This document shows, in pieces, positions 1-11,605 of a DNA stretch of 64,000 nucleotides (position 1 is the stretch's first letter; each line of letters begins with the position of its first letter). The notes below the pieces were generated by a model. The model saw nothing but the letters and a program-made list of their open reading frames with translations, was not told the DNA's origin and searched no databases. Source of the stretch: Basidiobolus meristosporus CBS 931.73 (lineage: Eukaryota; Basidiobolomycota; Basidiobolomycetes; Basidiobolales; Basidiobolaceae); contig MCFE01000038.1 in the NCBI GenBank assembly GCA_002104905.1, forward strand, positions 62,001 through 126,000. Direction: 5' to 3'. Both the position numbers and the translations under genes were made by a program.

Positions 1-828
1 AATATAGTGGCTCCATTGAGCTGGTCCAAAAGCTCATCAATTAAAGGTATGGGGTACTTATTCTTCACAACATCTGAGTTGAGGGCTCTGTAGTCAATGC
101 ACATCCTATGTGTTCCATCCTTCTTCTACACAAAGAGTACTGGTGCTCCCCAAGGTGACTTGCTGGGTCTGATATATCCTTGCTCCAATAACTGATCTAT
201 TTGATTCTTCCTCTCTTCCAGTTCCAATGAACTCATTCTATAGGTTGTCTTACTCACTGGAGGGCTATCTCCTGTGTCAATGTAATGATTCACATCTCTG
301 ACTGGTGGTAGGCTTACAAGTGCATCTGGAAATACATTTGAATATTGCTGCAAAAGCATATGGACCTTCTGGGGTACTGGAGTGGAGGAATCCTCCTGTA
401 ATACTGCCATGAGGAACATCTGGGTGCCTTTTCTAAGTGCTCTACAGAGCTGTATCTTGCTTAGCTCACTTGTTTCACACACTGGTATTGACCAAGTTCA
501 AACCCAGTCTGGCAAGTAATAGCTCATAGGTCTTGTTGTCCTTCTGAATGTGAGTAGCATGGGTTCTCCAGTTGATTGATGGATTACAACAAAATAGCCA
601 GGTCTTTCCTAGTACAAGGTCAAACTTGCAGTTCCCAAATATATAGGCCTGTAGGTCTTCTTCATAGTCATTGATCTTCATCCTCACTGGCTGAGTAATA
701 TGATTGATTAAATGAGAGTACCCATCAGCTGTTGAGACTGAAGTTGATTCAGTGGGTACCAATTTGATTCCAGCTTTTGAAGCAAATTGCTCTGGCATGT
801 ACTCATGCAATGCTCCTGAGTCAATCAT
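1..828 (-). pseudogene. gypsy protease and N-terminal reverse transcriptase
   Basis: The segment 475-828 holds the aspartic protease active-site motif (MIDSGA) and the flap-like region of a Ty3/gypsy retropepsin, about 117 residues. The segment 1-482, in another frame, starts the reverse transcriptase with PVSKTTYRMSSLE and EQGYIRPSKSPWGAPVLFV, then a stop, then [16 protein letters not shown] up to the window edge. A frame change near 475-482 and the stop at about 127-129 show inactivation. The catalytic YxDD box lies outside the window. Confidence 0.8.
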
Positions 829-1347
829 GATCTTGGCAGGTACTCCATTAATTACTCAATTCAAATATAATAGCTTTCCTCAGCTTAAGGTCATCTGGGA
901 TAGGTTTTCTTCTGTCATATAGTAGGTGAGTTCTGAGTCTTCTTCAAGTTCATCTGCCACATTACTATGCTAAAGGACTTCAATTTGGTTGAAGGTTCTT
1001 CATGGCTTGTGTTCATTTCTTCTCTGAGGGCAGTACTTTGCAAAATATCCCTACTGGTGGCAATTGAAGCAAAGTCCTTTCTTCTTACATTCTTCTGAGG
1101 TAGGATTCTTCTGCAAAGCATCTATTTCCATTGGCACTGCTTCTGATTGTCTTCTTTCATAATGATTGTAGCCTCTGTATTAGGAATTGTGGGCTTCCCA
1201 AATCCAAACATAGCTGAGTCATAGTCAATGGCAATCTTGATGGCTTCTCCAACAGTTGGGGTCTTCGATAATTCACTTCCTTGCAAGTTCTTTCTTTCAA
1301 CCCCTCAATAAGGTATTCCACTTGATCCAGAGGGTCCATTCCTTCAA

Positions 1348-1740
1348 CTAGTCCAAGTCAACATCTATATTCATAGATGTGCTCTTGAACCATTGTTTTC
1401 TGTTTGAGTGTCTTTGACTTCTTAGTAGTGTCTGCTGGTGTAGAGGTTCAAAAGCATCCTGAATTTTCAACAAAAACTCATTCCAGGTAGAGATTGTAGA
1501 GCACCCCATCACAGTGGCTGACCTGATCTTGTTGTGGTACCACTGTAAAACTGCATCTGCCAGGTAAGAGGCTGAATAATGTAACTTGCACTCTGGAGCA
1601 ATTCCCTTGGCCTTGAAAGCTTCTCCAATCTGGAAGAGCCAAGTTCCCAGGTTTTCATTGACTCTACCATAGTACCAGTTGACCTTCACACTAATGTTGC
1701 TCTTGACAGGGTTTTGCTGGCTTTGGGCCATAGTAGTCAT
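1348..1740 (-). pseudogene. gypsy gag (capsid) fragment
   Basis: This 130-residue open frame resembles the retrotransposon gag domain: it has the spaced aromatic and hydrophobic pattern around WYYGRVNENLGTWLFQI and AVLQWYHN, with a Gln-rich stretch just upstream (1741-1800, itself interrupted by stops). Gag would form the virus-like particle. It lies directly upstream, on the minus strand, of the protease/RT fragments of the same element and is separated from them by stops, so it is decayed. Confidence 0.7.
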
Positions 1741-2048
1741 TCCTTGTTGCTGCTGGCTAAGGATCTGGAGTAACTATTACTGTTGGGCCAGGATCTGCTG
1801 CATAGCATTCTTCCATTCTTGATTCTTAGAGAACTTGAGGGAGGCTTTGTCTGTTGAAATATTGGACTATTTGGTATCATTCAGCAACTAAAATTTACTT
1901 GACAATTCTGAACTAGTCTGGTTCACTGTGGGACTAATTTACAGTTCTAACTTTGGCACTTTCTTCAGATCTATGATCTTATGATTATTCCCTTGTAGTC
2001 CAAATCATATTGGCACTATAACTAAATGTTATGTACTAACCCTGAAAC

Positions 2049-2219
2049 TGTTGCATAATATTCCTGAATATTGAGAAACCCTCCTTACTTAGTATTACAG
2101 CTGTATTACTTCTACAAAGGTATAAGTACTGAGCTTCTTTATTAATAAATAATAGTTCAACTATTATCACTATTTCTTGATAAGTTCCTTATATCCAAAT
2201 CACTTCTTAAATTGCAACA
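2049..2219 (+). repeat. 5' LTR of degenerate copia element
   Basis: The LTR starts TGTTGCATAA and ends TTGCAACA, so it has short inverted TGTTG/CAACA termini. It is only 171 bp against 349 bp in the other copia copies here. It is followed at once by the GGTTATGAGCCCC primer site, which fixes the right boundary. Confidence 0.7.
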
Positions 2220-2233
2220 GGTTATGAGCCCCA
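2220..2233 (+). promoter_or_regulatory. Primer binding site, half-tRNA initiator-Met type
   Basis: The sequence GGTTATGAGCCCC directly after the LTR is complementary to GGGGCTCATAACC, the anticodon arm of initiator tRNA-Met (anticodon CAT). It is identical to the site in the younger copia copy at 35865. Priming from an internal tRNA-iMet fragment is known for copia and Ty5 type elements. Confidence 0.7.
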
Positions 2234-2425
2234 ATTGCCTTAATCTATTCTAAAGATGACTTCTACAAGCAAACAGAACAACACCAACATCTTTGCTGTA
2301 AAGGAGCAGTTTGATAGGAAGAACCACAGACTTTGAAGAATCAAGATGCAGATCCACCTTGATAAAGGAAGCTTAGGAATATAGTAACAGGAAGAGAAGT
2401 TGAGCCCAAAGGAACAGCAGAAGAA

Positions 2426-4640
2426 GTGGAGAAGTTTCAAGAGAAGGAGAGAAACGCCTTTAATGCCATATGTATCAATGTGCAAGATTCCTTCATTGGA
2501 CAAATCCATCCCTCAAATACTGCCAAAGCAGCATGGCAATCCTCAGCAAAGATCTTTAGAGCAAAGTCAGTATCAAGCAAGCTTTATTTGAAACAAAAGT
2601 TCTTCAACATGAGAAAAAAGCCAGATGATGACATGCTACAACTCATTACCAGAATGGAGACACTTGCAGAAGAACTTTACAGTATCAATGCTGGTGTGGA
2701 TGATGAAGAAAAGATACTCTGTCTGCTTTGCAGCCCACCCAACAAGTATGAGCCACTCATACTTTCTTTTGGTAGCAAAGAAGACAACTTGACTTTAGAC
2801 TATGTCAAAGGAAGTCTTCTCCATGAAGAACTCAGACGTAATGATCAAGCAGAAAAAATTGAAGATAATGCTTTATTCAGTTCAGAAAGGCACTCAGAAA
2901 TAAGGGAAAGCAACAAAACCAAAGAAAGCCTGGTTGCTGTAACTACTGTAAAAAGCCAGGACACTGGGCAAGAGAATGCAAGAAGAAACAAGCAGACAAA
3001 AAACAGAAACTAGAGCAGGCTTACTATATAACTACTGATGAACAGTTATTTGTCACTGTTCAAGAGAGTGCAAGTAACTAAAGTAATGAATGGTATATTG
3101 ACTCTGGAGCATCACAGCATATTTGTGGTATCAAGGAGTGGTTCAGCATCTTGAAGACTAGTCCCGTAAGAAAGCTTTATCTGGGAGATAACTCTGCTCT
3201 GGAAGCTACCGCCAGTGGGTCTATAAAACCAAATATGAGTGATAGCCCGGGGGCAACAACAGCAAGACTGACTGACGTACTCTATGTACCCAGAATAGCT
3301 AAGAACCTACTCTCAGTCAGTAAAGCAACTGCTCAGGGACTGAAATTTGTTTTTACTAAGATGAGCTGCTCAATATTGAGTGAAATGGACAAAATTTAGC
3401 TTTGGGAATCAGAGATCACAATATATACAAGTTACAATGCAAGATCATTGTACCTGAGTATGTCAACATTGCTGAAACTGATGAAACCAACTGGGAAACG
3501 TGCCATAGGAGGCTAGGACACATTGGGGAGCAGAAAATGAGCCTATTGGTGAAAAATCAGCTTCTTCTGAGCCTAAAATACTCAGTTCCAATTGAGTTGA
3601 ATGATTGTAAGGGATTTTCATATGGCAAACAAGCTAGGCAACATTTTAAGAGCTCAGAAGGCATCAATATCACCAATGTATTGGCTATTATATGCTCAGA
3701 CAAATGTAGCCCCATGAGAACACTGTCTTTTGGAGCCAGGAGATACTTTATGGCATATATTGATGACTAAACAAGATATACATGGGTGTACTTCCTCAAA
3801 ACAAAGGATGAAGCTTTAGAGACATTTAAGCACTTAAAGAACATGGCAGAAGCCCAAACTGGGTGTAAATTGAAGGTACTACAAAGTGACAATGGAGGAG
3901 AATTCTGTTCAAAGGAGTTTGCAAAATTCTGCTCATCTACTGGTATACTTTGACAGACCACAGGGCTGAATCTGTTGCTGCCGCAGTACACATCAAGAAC
4001 AGATGCCGAACAACAGCACTACATGATTATACACCTTTCAAGTATTTATGGGCAAAAAACCAGATCACCAGCACCTCAAGGTATTTGGCAGTAATGTTTT
4101 TTTTATCACATCTCTGACAAAAATTGCCCAAAGCTGGAACCAAAGAGTAGGAAAAGGTTCTTTCTTGGGTATTGTGAAGATACTAAAAGGTATAGAGTGT
4201 ATGATGGCAATGTTCAGAAGCTGATCAAGAGCAGGGATGTTGTATTTGAGGAGAATTCAGATCACAAAGCCACTGAGATCATTGGCCAGATACCTGATGA
4301 TGCAATCAACACTAATGAAGTAGATATGTACCTAATTCAGCCAGATACAGATGATAATTCTGCAAGTTTCAGATCAGAGCAGACTATCCCAGTTAGGAGA
4401 TCTACCAGAATAAGAAATGCCCCTGGATCCTGGTGGCAAACATCCAATGATCATGGAGAAGCTTATCTTGCCTTATGTGCCAAACCTCAGAATCTGGAAC
4501 AGGCAATGCAAAGTCCAGATGCTACTAAGTGGCAACAAGCCATGCAGGAGGAGTACCAATCACTGATCAAGGCATATATAGAATGCTGTGGTGAGCCAAA
4601 TGGAATTACAAACTCACCAAAGTGGGTTTGCACAGGGTAA
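2426..4640 (+). pseudogene. copia gag-pol, multiply frameshifted
   Basis: The gag part (2426-3013) matches the UBN2-type gag of copia elements. The zinc knuckle (CNYCKKPGHWARECKK, about 2934-2985) is in a different frame from gag, showing a frameshift. The protease frame (about 3088-3399) is a third piece. The integrase part has the pre-integrase histidines (RRLGHI) and fragments of the catalytic core (SDNGGEF near 3885), broken by stops around 3768 and 3951. The last piece (4197-4640) is the linker before RT, ending with the EEYQSL motif that precedes copia RT. RT itself is absent. Confidence 0.8.
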
Positions 4641-4850
4641 CAAGTAAGGCTAACTGCCGTTATAGAGGCATCAAGCAGCTGGCATGGTACTGTGGGTAAA
4701 GTAGTGACTGATGAATGCTTGTTCATGCTAAGTCTGGCAAACAACTGGCCATAATGCTTTTAATAGCTTCTATGCCATATTCATATTTTATGGCTGTAAG
4801 GCTTGTTACAATAGCCATATGCTTGCTTTTTCCTTTGATTTTGGCATTCA
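4640..4850 (-). mobile_element. Fragment of T element, N-terminal zinc-finger part
   Basis: On the minus strand this stretch resembles 22190-22660, where a start resembling a C-x2-C zinc finger (CGYCNKP) is readable. The shared block GGCTTGTTACAATAGCCA (4799-4816) also occurs near 22600. It looks like the 5' end of the T-family transposase gene and is too decayed for a continuous frame. Confidence 0.4.
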
Positions 4851-5100
4851 ATAGATGTAGTCTTATCCATGGGGCAAGCAGCTCAACACTTAACAACATA
4901 ATATCTTTACATCACTTCTTTGTCCATACTCAAGTGGATATAAGAAAGAACTGTATTTAATATGGTATTTGTGTGTCCATTAAGATATTGTCCATGCGGC
5001 AAACAGTTCAACACTCTACAGCATAACACTGTTACATCATTTTGTGTGTTAATACTCATGTGAGTTGAGATAGTGAATCTATATCAATATAAGAGCTAAT
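4850..5100 (+). repeat. Two-copy imperfect tandem repeat, about 122-bp period
   Basis: The block around 4862-4950 (ATCCATGGGGCAAGCAGCTC, then ACATCACTTCTTTGT) is repeated imperfectly around 4984-5075 (GTCCATGCGGCAAACAGTTC, then ACATCATTTTGTGTG). No coding frame is seen. From 5100 to about 5230 I see nothing recognisable. Confidence 0.45.
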
Positions 5101-5229
5101 GATGACCTACATAGTAAACATCATATGTAAAATAGTGGCACCATATGCACAATTGTATGTAACATTACTTTACACTTTGCTTGACTCCCTTGCATATGTA
5201 TGCCACTAAAAATAAATCACAGTTGTTGG

Positions 5230-6470
5230 GTACCCCACCATACTGCACTGCTGAGAGCAGCAGTAGTACAGTTGGGCAACGGCTTGCTCTGACACATAAT
5301 ACAACAAGCGGGGCCCCATCCATTTAACTCCATGTCAATAGCATGCCCACTGAAGTTGATAGTGAGGGCTCCTCAGACTCTCAGTCAGGTAGATTACTAA
5401 GAATGTTTATGGAGCTGCTAGCTGATCATAATGCTTAGGCAGATGAAAGTGCAGCAAATAGAGTGTCTCCAGTAGAAGGCCAGTAAATGACATTCATTAT
5501 ATCACCACAACTAGTATTAACAAGTATGCTGTCAGCTTATACAAAGTATGAGTGAGGCAATTAGGTGCAGGGGCTGTTTGGATGTATGCAATGGCCAAGA
5601 CAAATCATGAAATACCTCAGAGATAGGAAAGGCAGAGACTATGTCTAGAGCAAGCAATATATGAGGTAAAGAATGCAGTATCTAGGCTGCAAAGAGGGAA
5701 TTCAAATAGTTGAATATCACAGCCAAGAATTGAGCTATTTACCAATGTAAGAGCAGAGGAATATTGCCAGCTTTGAGGTACAATAACCACTCAGGGATAA
5801 AGCTCACAGAAACTCCAGTTTTAGTGCAGGAGGGGGAGACTGTGATTTTTATACTTGAGCCTCAAGATTAAAAGCATTGAAGATCTCAGAAGCCATCAAG
5901 TACATTAATGAAGAGTGGCCTAATATCCAAGAGGCTGTTAGAAGTCTAGCATTGCATCACCTTAGTGCAGGCAAACTGTGGGACCATCAGGAGCTCAAGG
6001 CCCAGTTGGCTGAATTTGATCTGTTCCATGAGCATTTTCCAGGATTCAAACTGAAAATAGATTTTGTCCCAGGACTGATATGCTAAGAAAGTATCTGCAG
6101 TATAGCAGAAACTACTAAAGGCACCGGTATAAAAGTGCCAAAGCTTAAAGCCAGTAGCTTCATCAAGGGCTTGTCAGAAACTGGACTGAAAGCTCTAGGC
6201 AAGCATGAAAGAGTTGTTAGACAACTAGGAAAGCTCCAATAGAGGATAAGCAGACAGAAACAAGTGCAATGTTGGAGCATTTATTAAGGACAATTCATTA
6301 TTTAACTCAGGAAACAATTGGTCATTGTAGCAGTGAAGGACCTGGCAGTACTAAAAGCCCTCAGCTTTACCAGAGGTTTGTCACAGCCAGGGTTTAAGGC
6401 TCAAAACAAAGGAAATAAAGCATCTTTCATGAAGTAATACAAGGTGTATCTTGCATTATCATTAGCAAGC
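5230..6470 (+). mobile_element. R1 repeat copy a (plus strand, decayed)
   Basis: R1 is a repeat family of this window coding for an unrecognised protein. This copy runs from the N-terminal Ser-rich part (about 5330-5400, matching the SSGSQS region of the copy ending at 27990). It then has a conserved central block (5877-6086, with KISEAIKYINEEWPNIQEA and LFHEHFPGFK) and degenerate copies of the internal tandem repeat (6100-6440). Stops break the frame throughout. From 6480 to 6640 nothing is recognised. Confidence 0.55.
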
Positions 6471-6639
6471 TGGATTAAGTATCTCATCCTGATTAGTCAT
6501 TCATCTTAAATATGTCAACAGAAATCTGAATAAATTAAATCTTATTTTTTCCTAGTTTAGAATGGCCTAGCGCTCCTAAATTGTAGTTTAGCCTGTTTCC
6601 TGTAAATGCAGGGTTTTCAGTGCGCCTACCCTGAAAGGG

Positions 6640-8046
6640 GGCTAATTTACCCTGTAGATTGGCCAAACTTTGATTGTTTTGCAAAAATAATTAAAAAGAT
6701 ATTTCTAGATCTTTTGTACCAAAACATTGGCATATATTTGTTTAAGTCACCTAATGCTCTCAAAAACACACCCCTGGACTTGATCAGCTTCTTTGCCTTG
6801 GTTCTGTAGATTCTGTATGCTTTACCCTTATTGCAGTAGCCTAGCAATATGCTTTTCACATTTCTTGGCCCCAATTTTGACTGATTTCCTGGCAGTTTCT
6901 TGAAATAAGCTGTACACCCATATATTCTTGAGTATACTGCACCTGATCCACATCAATACCATGCTTCAAATAGAATAAAATCACAAAGTACTCTGTTATG
7001 ACTCCTCTGTCTAAGTTATAGAACTGTGGCAACTAAATCTGCCCAAAATGCAAAGGATAATTTATTGTGAATCATTAATCTTGCTGTAAAATTTACTGAT
7101 ATGTTTGCATGTTCTGCTACTAAGCTCTGCTGTGCAGAGTATGGTACAGTAGTTTTGTGCTATATCTCATGAAGCTTGCAGAAGTGGACAAAGAGGGTAA
7201 GGTAAATTCTTGATTTTTTTACTAGTTTCTCTCTCTGCCACGGCCTTGAACTCCCTGAGCTTAGACATAGCCGCTTCTAGTCACCCATGAAAACCTTCTT
7301 GAAATGGAATTTCTTGATATTGGGGAAAGAGTTCTTTTTGATTTGCAAAGTGTTGAGCTGCTCCAGGGTCAATATACCACATCTGAGAATCCTTTTTTGT
7401 ATTAATTTAGTGCAGATATGAATAGTCTATCTTCAGTGGTTGCAGTATTTCCATATTTAGGCTTTTTCAGCTCATTTTCTCTGTTTTTGAGCCACAATTT
7501 CATTGTGTGACTCTGGGGCAGATACTAGGCCCTTTAGCTTGTTGGCCAGACTATTCAGGATGGCAACTATCCCATCTTCACCAGTAGGTGATGTGCCCAC
7601 AGATTCCATCACATGCACCAGTGAGGTAGCTCTGTTGATTAGATTGTTGTTTCTTCTGCTGGCAGCATCTTTGTAGTAAAGAGTCTTTGTCCAAGAAACA
7701 TCTCTCAGCAGCTGAACATGACAGACATATGTCTGCTAATGCCTTCCAAGAATTCTATTCTGTTTTTGCTCCTGAACATTGAACTAGCATTTTGTCTTTA
7801 GCATTAAAGCATATTCATTAAGGGCACTCTGCTTCTTCTTCTTCTGGTACTTTAAGGCTTCCTCTCCTATGTTTTTAGGAAGGCATTCTTCTCCCATGAA
7901 AATTTCCCAATGGCCTCTTTTGTGATGTAGCATCTTCCTCTTTACCTTGCACACTGTGCAGTCAGTTGCATCCAACTTTTCAGCAGAGGGAAAATTTCAG
8001 TATTAGCATATGTTGATATTGCAGGGAGTGACACCCTGGGGCTCAT
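6640..8046 (-). mobile_element. copia internal fragment, minus strand
   Basis: Reading leftward, gag begins just after a primer-site remnant (about 8036-8046), with MDATDCTVCKVKRKMLHHK and MGEECLPKNIGEEALKYQKK (7784-7975) closely matching the gag start of the younger copia copy. A protease remnant follows at about 7350-7385, where the catalytic DSGA has become DPGA. The integrase C-terminal block (LLGYCNKGKAYRIY, 6647-6874) ends the fragment. Large parts of integrase and all of RT are missing. Numerous stops are present. Confidence 0.75.
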
Positions 8047-8274
8047 TGCTTACTACAAGTGCCTTTGAAATATTGGAAGTTTTTGTGAAACCAAGTAAAT
8101 TATATAGTTTTTGGTTAGTTGCATTTTCATGTTTCACCTACCTAATATTCCAGTGAGAATATTCTAGCTAAATTCCAACAAGGAATTTGGTCAAAATTTG
8201 CTAAGATTTGTATGTGACAATATAAGTGGCTAGGTCTGTTGAATATCATTGTGCAATTACAAACTCTTAGAACA
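8047..8274 (-). repeat. Internally deleted copia LTR (minus orientation)
   Basis: The reverse complement aligns with the 349-bp copia LTR at both ends (TGTT...TTTGTAATT at the right, ATATTT...AAGTA at the left) but is only about 228 bp, so the middle is deleted. It sits between the gag start of one copia fragment (left) and a separate gag fragment (right). Confidence 0.65.
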
Positions 8275-8880
8275 CTTATTGGCACTAGATTTTCTTGATT
8301 CTTTGTGCAGGAGCTTTCCATATATGTAACATAACACCATATCTTCAGTTGAGGCCTCCAGGGCTGATAAAAGGCCTTGAAATCTGTATGTTGGGCTATT
8401 CAGAACTGTAACCACCCTATCCTCATCAGTAGTTGGTACGTCCATAGATTAGAGTGCTTCCACCAGCAGATTAATTCTGTTAGTTGGATTTCTCATTTCT
8501 CCTCCTGGAAGCATTTTTGTAGTAAATAGCTTATCTATGATACCTTCTTTGGCAGCTGAACATGACTTGTATGTGTCTGCTAATGCCTTCCAGGCATTCT
8601 ATGCTGTTTTTGCTTTTAGGCATTGAATTAGCAGTTTGTCTTTAGCATTGTGGCAAATGCAGTTAATGCACTCTGTTCTTTCTTCTGGTATTTTTACACT
8701 TCCCCACCAATATTTTTAGAAGGGCACATTCCTCTCATGGCAATATCTCAAGGGTTTCTTACTTACAGCAGCATTATCACTTTTAACTTCCACACTTTGC
8801 AGTTAGATCCATCCAACTTTTCAGCTGAGGTAAAATTGGAGTAAAAGCAGAATTAGACATTGCAGAGAGTGAAAGCTTAG
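8275..8880 (-). pseudogene. copia gag fragment
   Basis: The minus strand encodes parts of the copia gag domain, including VPTTDEDRVVTVLNSPTYRFQ and the DEELRKSS-like end (8257-8445), and toward 8830 the gag start. It matches the gag of the 35516-40199 element with scattered stops and frameshifts. It is cut on its downstream side by the LTR at 8047-8274. Confidence 0.75.
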
Positions 8881-8891
8881 GGCTCATAGCC

Positions 8892-9240
8892 TGTTCCAAG
8901 AGTCTTAGAGATATCGGAAGTGATTTGGAGAACAAGAGGATTATGTAAATTCACTCAATTATTTGTTGAATGTAAATGTAATATTTGTACTTTTATATAG
9001 TGCTTGCATAGCAAACATATAGAATAGGTATAAGAAGGTTCCAAGAGTAGGTGTGCAAAGTGTGGCGCTGTTTGGGAGACCTTATGAATTTTCATAATCT
9101 GTGTGCCTGATATTTTGGTAAAAGTGTTCAAATTAGATTCTAACAGGGAATTTGGTCAGTGTTCACTTAAATTTGTAGGTGACATTTTAAGTGAACAATT
9201 TAGGCAAATTTTTAGGTGGAATTATATATTTTCACAATAT
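8892..9240 (-). repeat. copia LTR, full length, minus orientation
   Basis: This is about 349 bp, the same length as the LTRs at 35516 and 39851. It is flanked on its internal side by the primer-site remnant GGGCTCATAGCC (8879-8890), which fixes the orientation: element transcription runs leftward into the gag fragment at 8275-8880. It is much more diverged than the young copies. Confidence 0.7.
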
Positions 9241-10956
9241 AACCAACACTAACATTAATCCCAACCCCACACTCAACAAGTTTACTCCAATAAAATCCAC
9301 TATTCAAAAAGAACTTCTGCTGTAATGCCCTTTTTTCATGACTTTGACATCAACCATACACCTTGATGCCAGTGTTCATTCACTAGTTTCAATACAGCCT
9401 AGTCTTTAGCCAACACAACAAGGTTTAGCACATCATCTGTTAGTCTTTGCAATAAGTCCTTGTATTGTTTAAGTCTATTCTCCTGAGCATTGTTCTTGAA
9501 GAAATGCTGCAACCTTATGGTGTCACTATTAATATTCCTAAGCCCCACTGTAGGCATTTTGAGAGTCCATTAGGTTCTTGACATTATTGCTTTGTTTGTC
9601 AGTGGGATCTCCACTCTTTCTACAATAGCAGATATGGAGATATTAGTAGACAAGTTGCCTTTCTCTGCAAACTCATTTGCCTCACTGGAGTGTTGCTCAA
9701 TTAGCTGCAATTCCAACTCTTGAGAAAAAAGCTGTTTTCTTGAATGTAATTCTTGTTAAGTATTATGGAATTCTGCCTGCTCTAGGCTGAAGGCATTAAC
9801 TGCCAAGAGCTTTTCTCTTAAGCTTTCCATCCTCAGGCTTGGATAGGCTTTTTTTCTTTACCTTTAACTTTATCACCGCCAAGTCATTCATTGTTACCTA
9901 GACTGATTACTGCTTGTATTCTACTAATTTTTCTCTTTAATAAATGCTGCACTAATGCATCTGTTTTAGCCTGCTTGTCCCTTACAGGCACTTATCTGTT
10001 ACAAGTCTTGGTATAAGAGTTGTAGAGGAATAGGGAGTTTAGCTAGTATTGTATTCACTAAAACTTGAACTGATTTTTATTGAGGTTCCAGCAGCTCCTT
10101 ATATACATTTTGCCAGATCAATTGCTGACTAATTGTATTTCCTAATGTAGGTTGTGGCTGATGACTCATTTGATTGCATCATCATCACCCAATAAGATCC
10201 TACTTAATATATCTATTTCTGTCTGATAAGGATCTGCTGATTCATTTGCTGACTAATGCAACTGATTTCATAGATAATACTGATATACTGATAACATAAA
10301 CATATACTAATGGATTTGACTAAAAACTGATCTAACTTAAACATTCAAGCGGCAGATCATAACATATCTACCAATCTGATGTTTCTTTGCCCTTGGTCTT
10401 GAGCCATTAGCTCTACTTGTGACAGGCCCTCAAGAAAGCCATAGGTTTTATCACTGTCAGGCCCTTCACTGCTACTTTAACCATATACCAGTTGTACTGA
10501 GCTATGTTTTTCTCTTGCTAAATGCTGTACTGATGGATTTTTTTCTGGCTGCTGGCCCATTACTAGCACTCCTCTGGCTGCATGATGTTTCTTTGCCACA
10601 TATTTGGAGCTTTCAGCCTTGCTGGTGACAAGCTCTTGAGGAAGCTGCTGGTTTTTAGCTATGGCATCATTATTCCGCTGCCTTTGAGAGTTTCTGCTAT
10701 TCTGAAGATACTCTCTTAGCGTTCAAATGTGGGCCCAAAACCTGTTTGCTTTCTTGAATTCAGGATAAGGAGCATGGAGCAGATCAAGCACATTCTGCTT
10801 GGCCTTGAGTTTTGGATGAGTCTATGGTATGCTGACCTTGAAGTGATGCAATGCTAGACTTCTAATGGCTTCTAGAATATTTGCCGACTCTTCATCACGG
10901 CACTCAACAGCTTCACAGATCTTCAATGTCTTTTGATTATTAGGCTTGGGTATACC
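9241..10956 (-). mobile_element. R1 repeat copy b (minus), interrupted by a solo LTR
   Basis: Read leftward it shows the central block near 10930-10760 (related to ICEAVECNxEEW and FHEHxPGFKQANRFW), one or more internal tandem units (10380-10650), then the C-terminal blocks ESHHSQEEL-like, VDRVEIPLTDKA-like and KRLQHFFKSSAQEN-like (9770-9450). The 368-bp solo LTR at 9997-10364 splits it, with matching TATC duplications. No long frame survives. Confidence 0.6.
9997..10364 (-). repeat. Solo LTR, 368-bp family, with TATC target duplication
   Basis: The reverse complement starts TGTTATGATCTGCCGC and ends GACTTGTAACA, and is the same family and length as 14459-14826. TATC occurs directly on both sides (9993-9996 and 10365-10368), which is direct evidence of integration and of a 4-bp duplication. 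A TATA-like TATATAAGGA and an AATAAA-like signal are present. No internal element sequence occurs, so it is a solo LTR formed by recombination. Confidence 0.85.
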
Positions 10957-11605
10957 CTACAAAAAATAAATGTGATGATCCCATCAAAAGGCCATTACCA
11001 AATCAAAGTCCTGTGACCAAGAGGTATTGATCCTGTCAGGACACTGTGCAAAGACTGTTGAAAAACAACTGCAGCTCAGATTTACAGAAATCTTGATCAA
11101 AATTCTTTGACATTACAGTATATAAGTAGTATTGATTGGTCCCCTGCCTATTCTCACACCATATAATCCTGGACACTCAGTAACCTCTTACACTTTTGTA
11201 TGTTGATTGGCTATTGCCTCTTTTTTACACTTCTTGCTTGCTGACTAAAACCATTCTTGTACTTTTCATACATACAAGTTGATTTATTTCCATGGAAACT
11301 TCAGTTGTACCTCAATTGCCAATTGATTTGACCTAAACAAATCCCTATTGTCCACACCAATTTTAAGCTCAACTCCACACTCAACAAGTAACTCCATTGA
11401 GATCCATTGTTCAATAAGTATATTTGCTATGATGCCAATTTTCCATGACTTTGGCAGGAATCCTACAGCTTTATGCCACTGTTTTGAAGCACTGCTCTTG
11501 AAGAAGTCCTGCAACCTCTTGGTGTGCCTATTAATATTGCAAATTTCTACTGTAGGCTTTGTGATAGTCATTTGAGTTCCTGATATTGTTGCTTTGCCCG
11601 ATGAA
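10957..11605 (-). mobile_element. R1 repeat copy c, C-terminal part only
   Basis: It begins at the R1 terminus (CTACAAAAAATAAATGTG, compare CCCTGTGAAAAATTA at 18147 and CCCTATGAAAAATTA at 24833). On the minus strand it encodes the C-terminal blocks HRHTKRLQDFFKSSA, QWHKAVGFLPKSWK and DNRDLFRSNQLAIEVQLKFPWK (11284-11571). The rest of R1 is missing; T-element sequence follows directly upstream. Confidence 0.6.

Larger units (their letters stand above)
1..2048 (-). mobile_element. Ty3/gypsy retrotransposon remnant, cut by window edge
   Basis: Minus-strand reading frames give, in element order, a gag domain (1348-1740), a CCHC-type zinc knuckle (about 1035-1080), a retropepsin (475-828) and the start of reverse transcriptase (1-482), which continues past the left edge. 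The order gag-PR-RT and the RT motifs LPPVRDVNH and SPWGAPVLFV are those of Ty3/gypsy. The frame is broken by stops, for example after SPWGAPVLFV at about 127-129, after which the RT frame resumes with [16 protein letters not shown]. The zinc knuckle carries an in-frame TAG, and the expected His is Tyr. No LTR of this element is visible: its upstream side is cut by the copia LTR that starts at 2049. It is an old, inactive copy. Confidence 0.85.
2049..4640 (+). mobile_element. Degenerate Ty1/copia element with short 5' LTR, lacking RT
   Basis: A TG...CA-bounded 171-bp LTR (2049-2219) is followed by a primer site and copia gag-pol in order: gag (2426-3013), zinc knuckle, protease (WYIDSGASQH, about 3090-3130), pre-integrase and integrase core (about 3400-4000), and the integrase C-terminal/linker region (4197-4640). 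Frameshifts and stops separate every domain, and the reverse transcriptase, RNase H and 3' LTR are missing. The element ends near 4640, where a fragment of the T family begins. The five bases before the LTR are GAAAC, but no right-hand duplication survives. It is related to, but clearly diverged from, the younger copia copy at 35516-40199. Confidence 0.85.
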
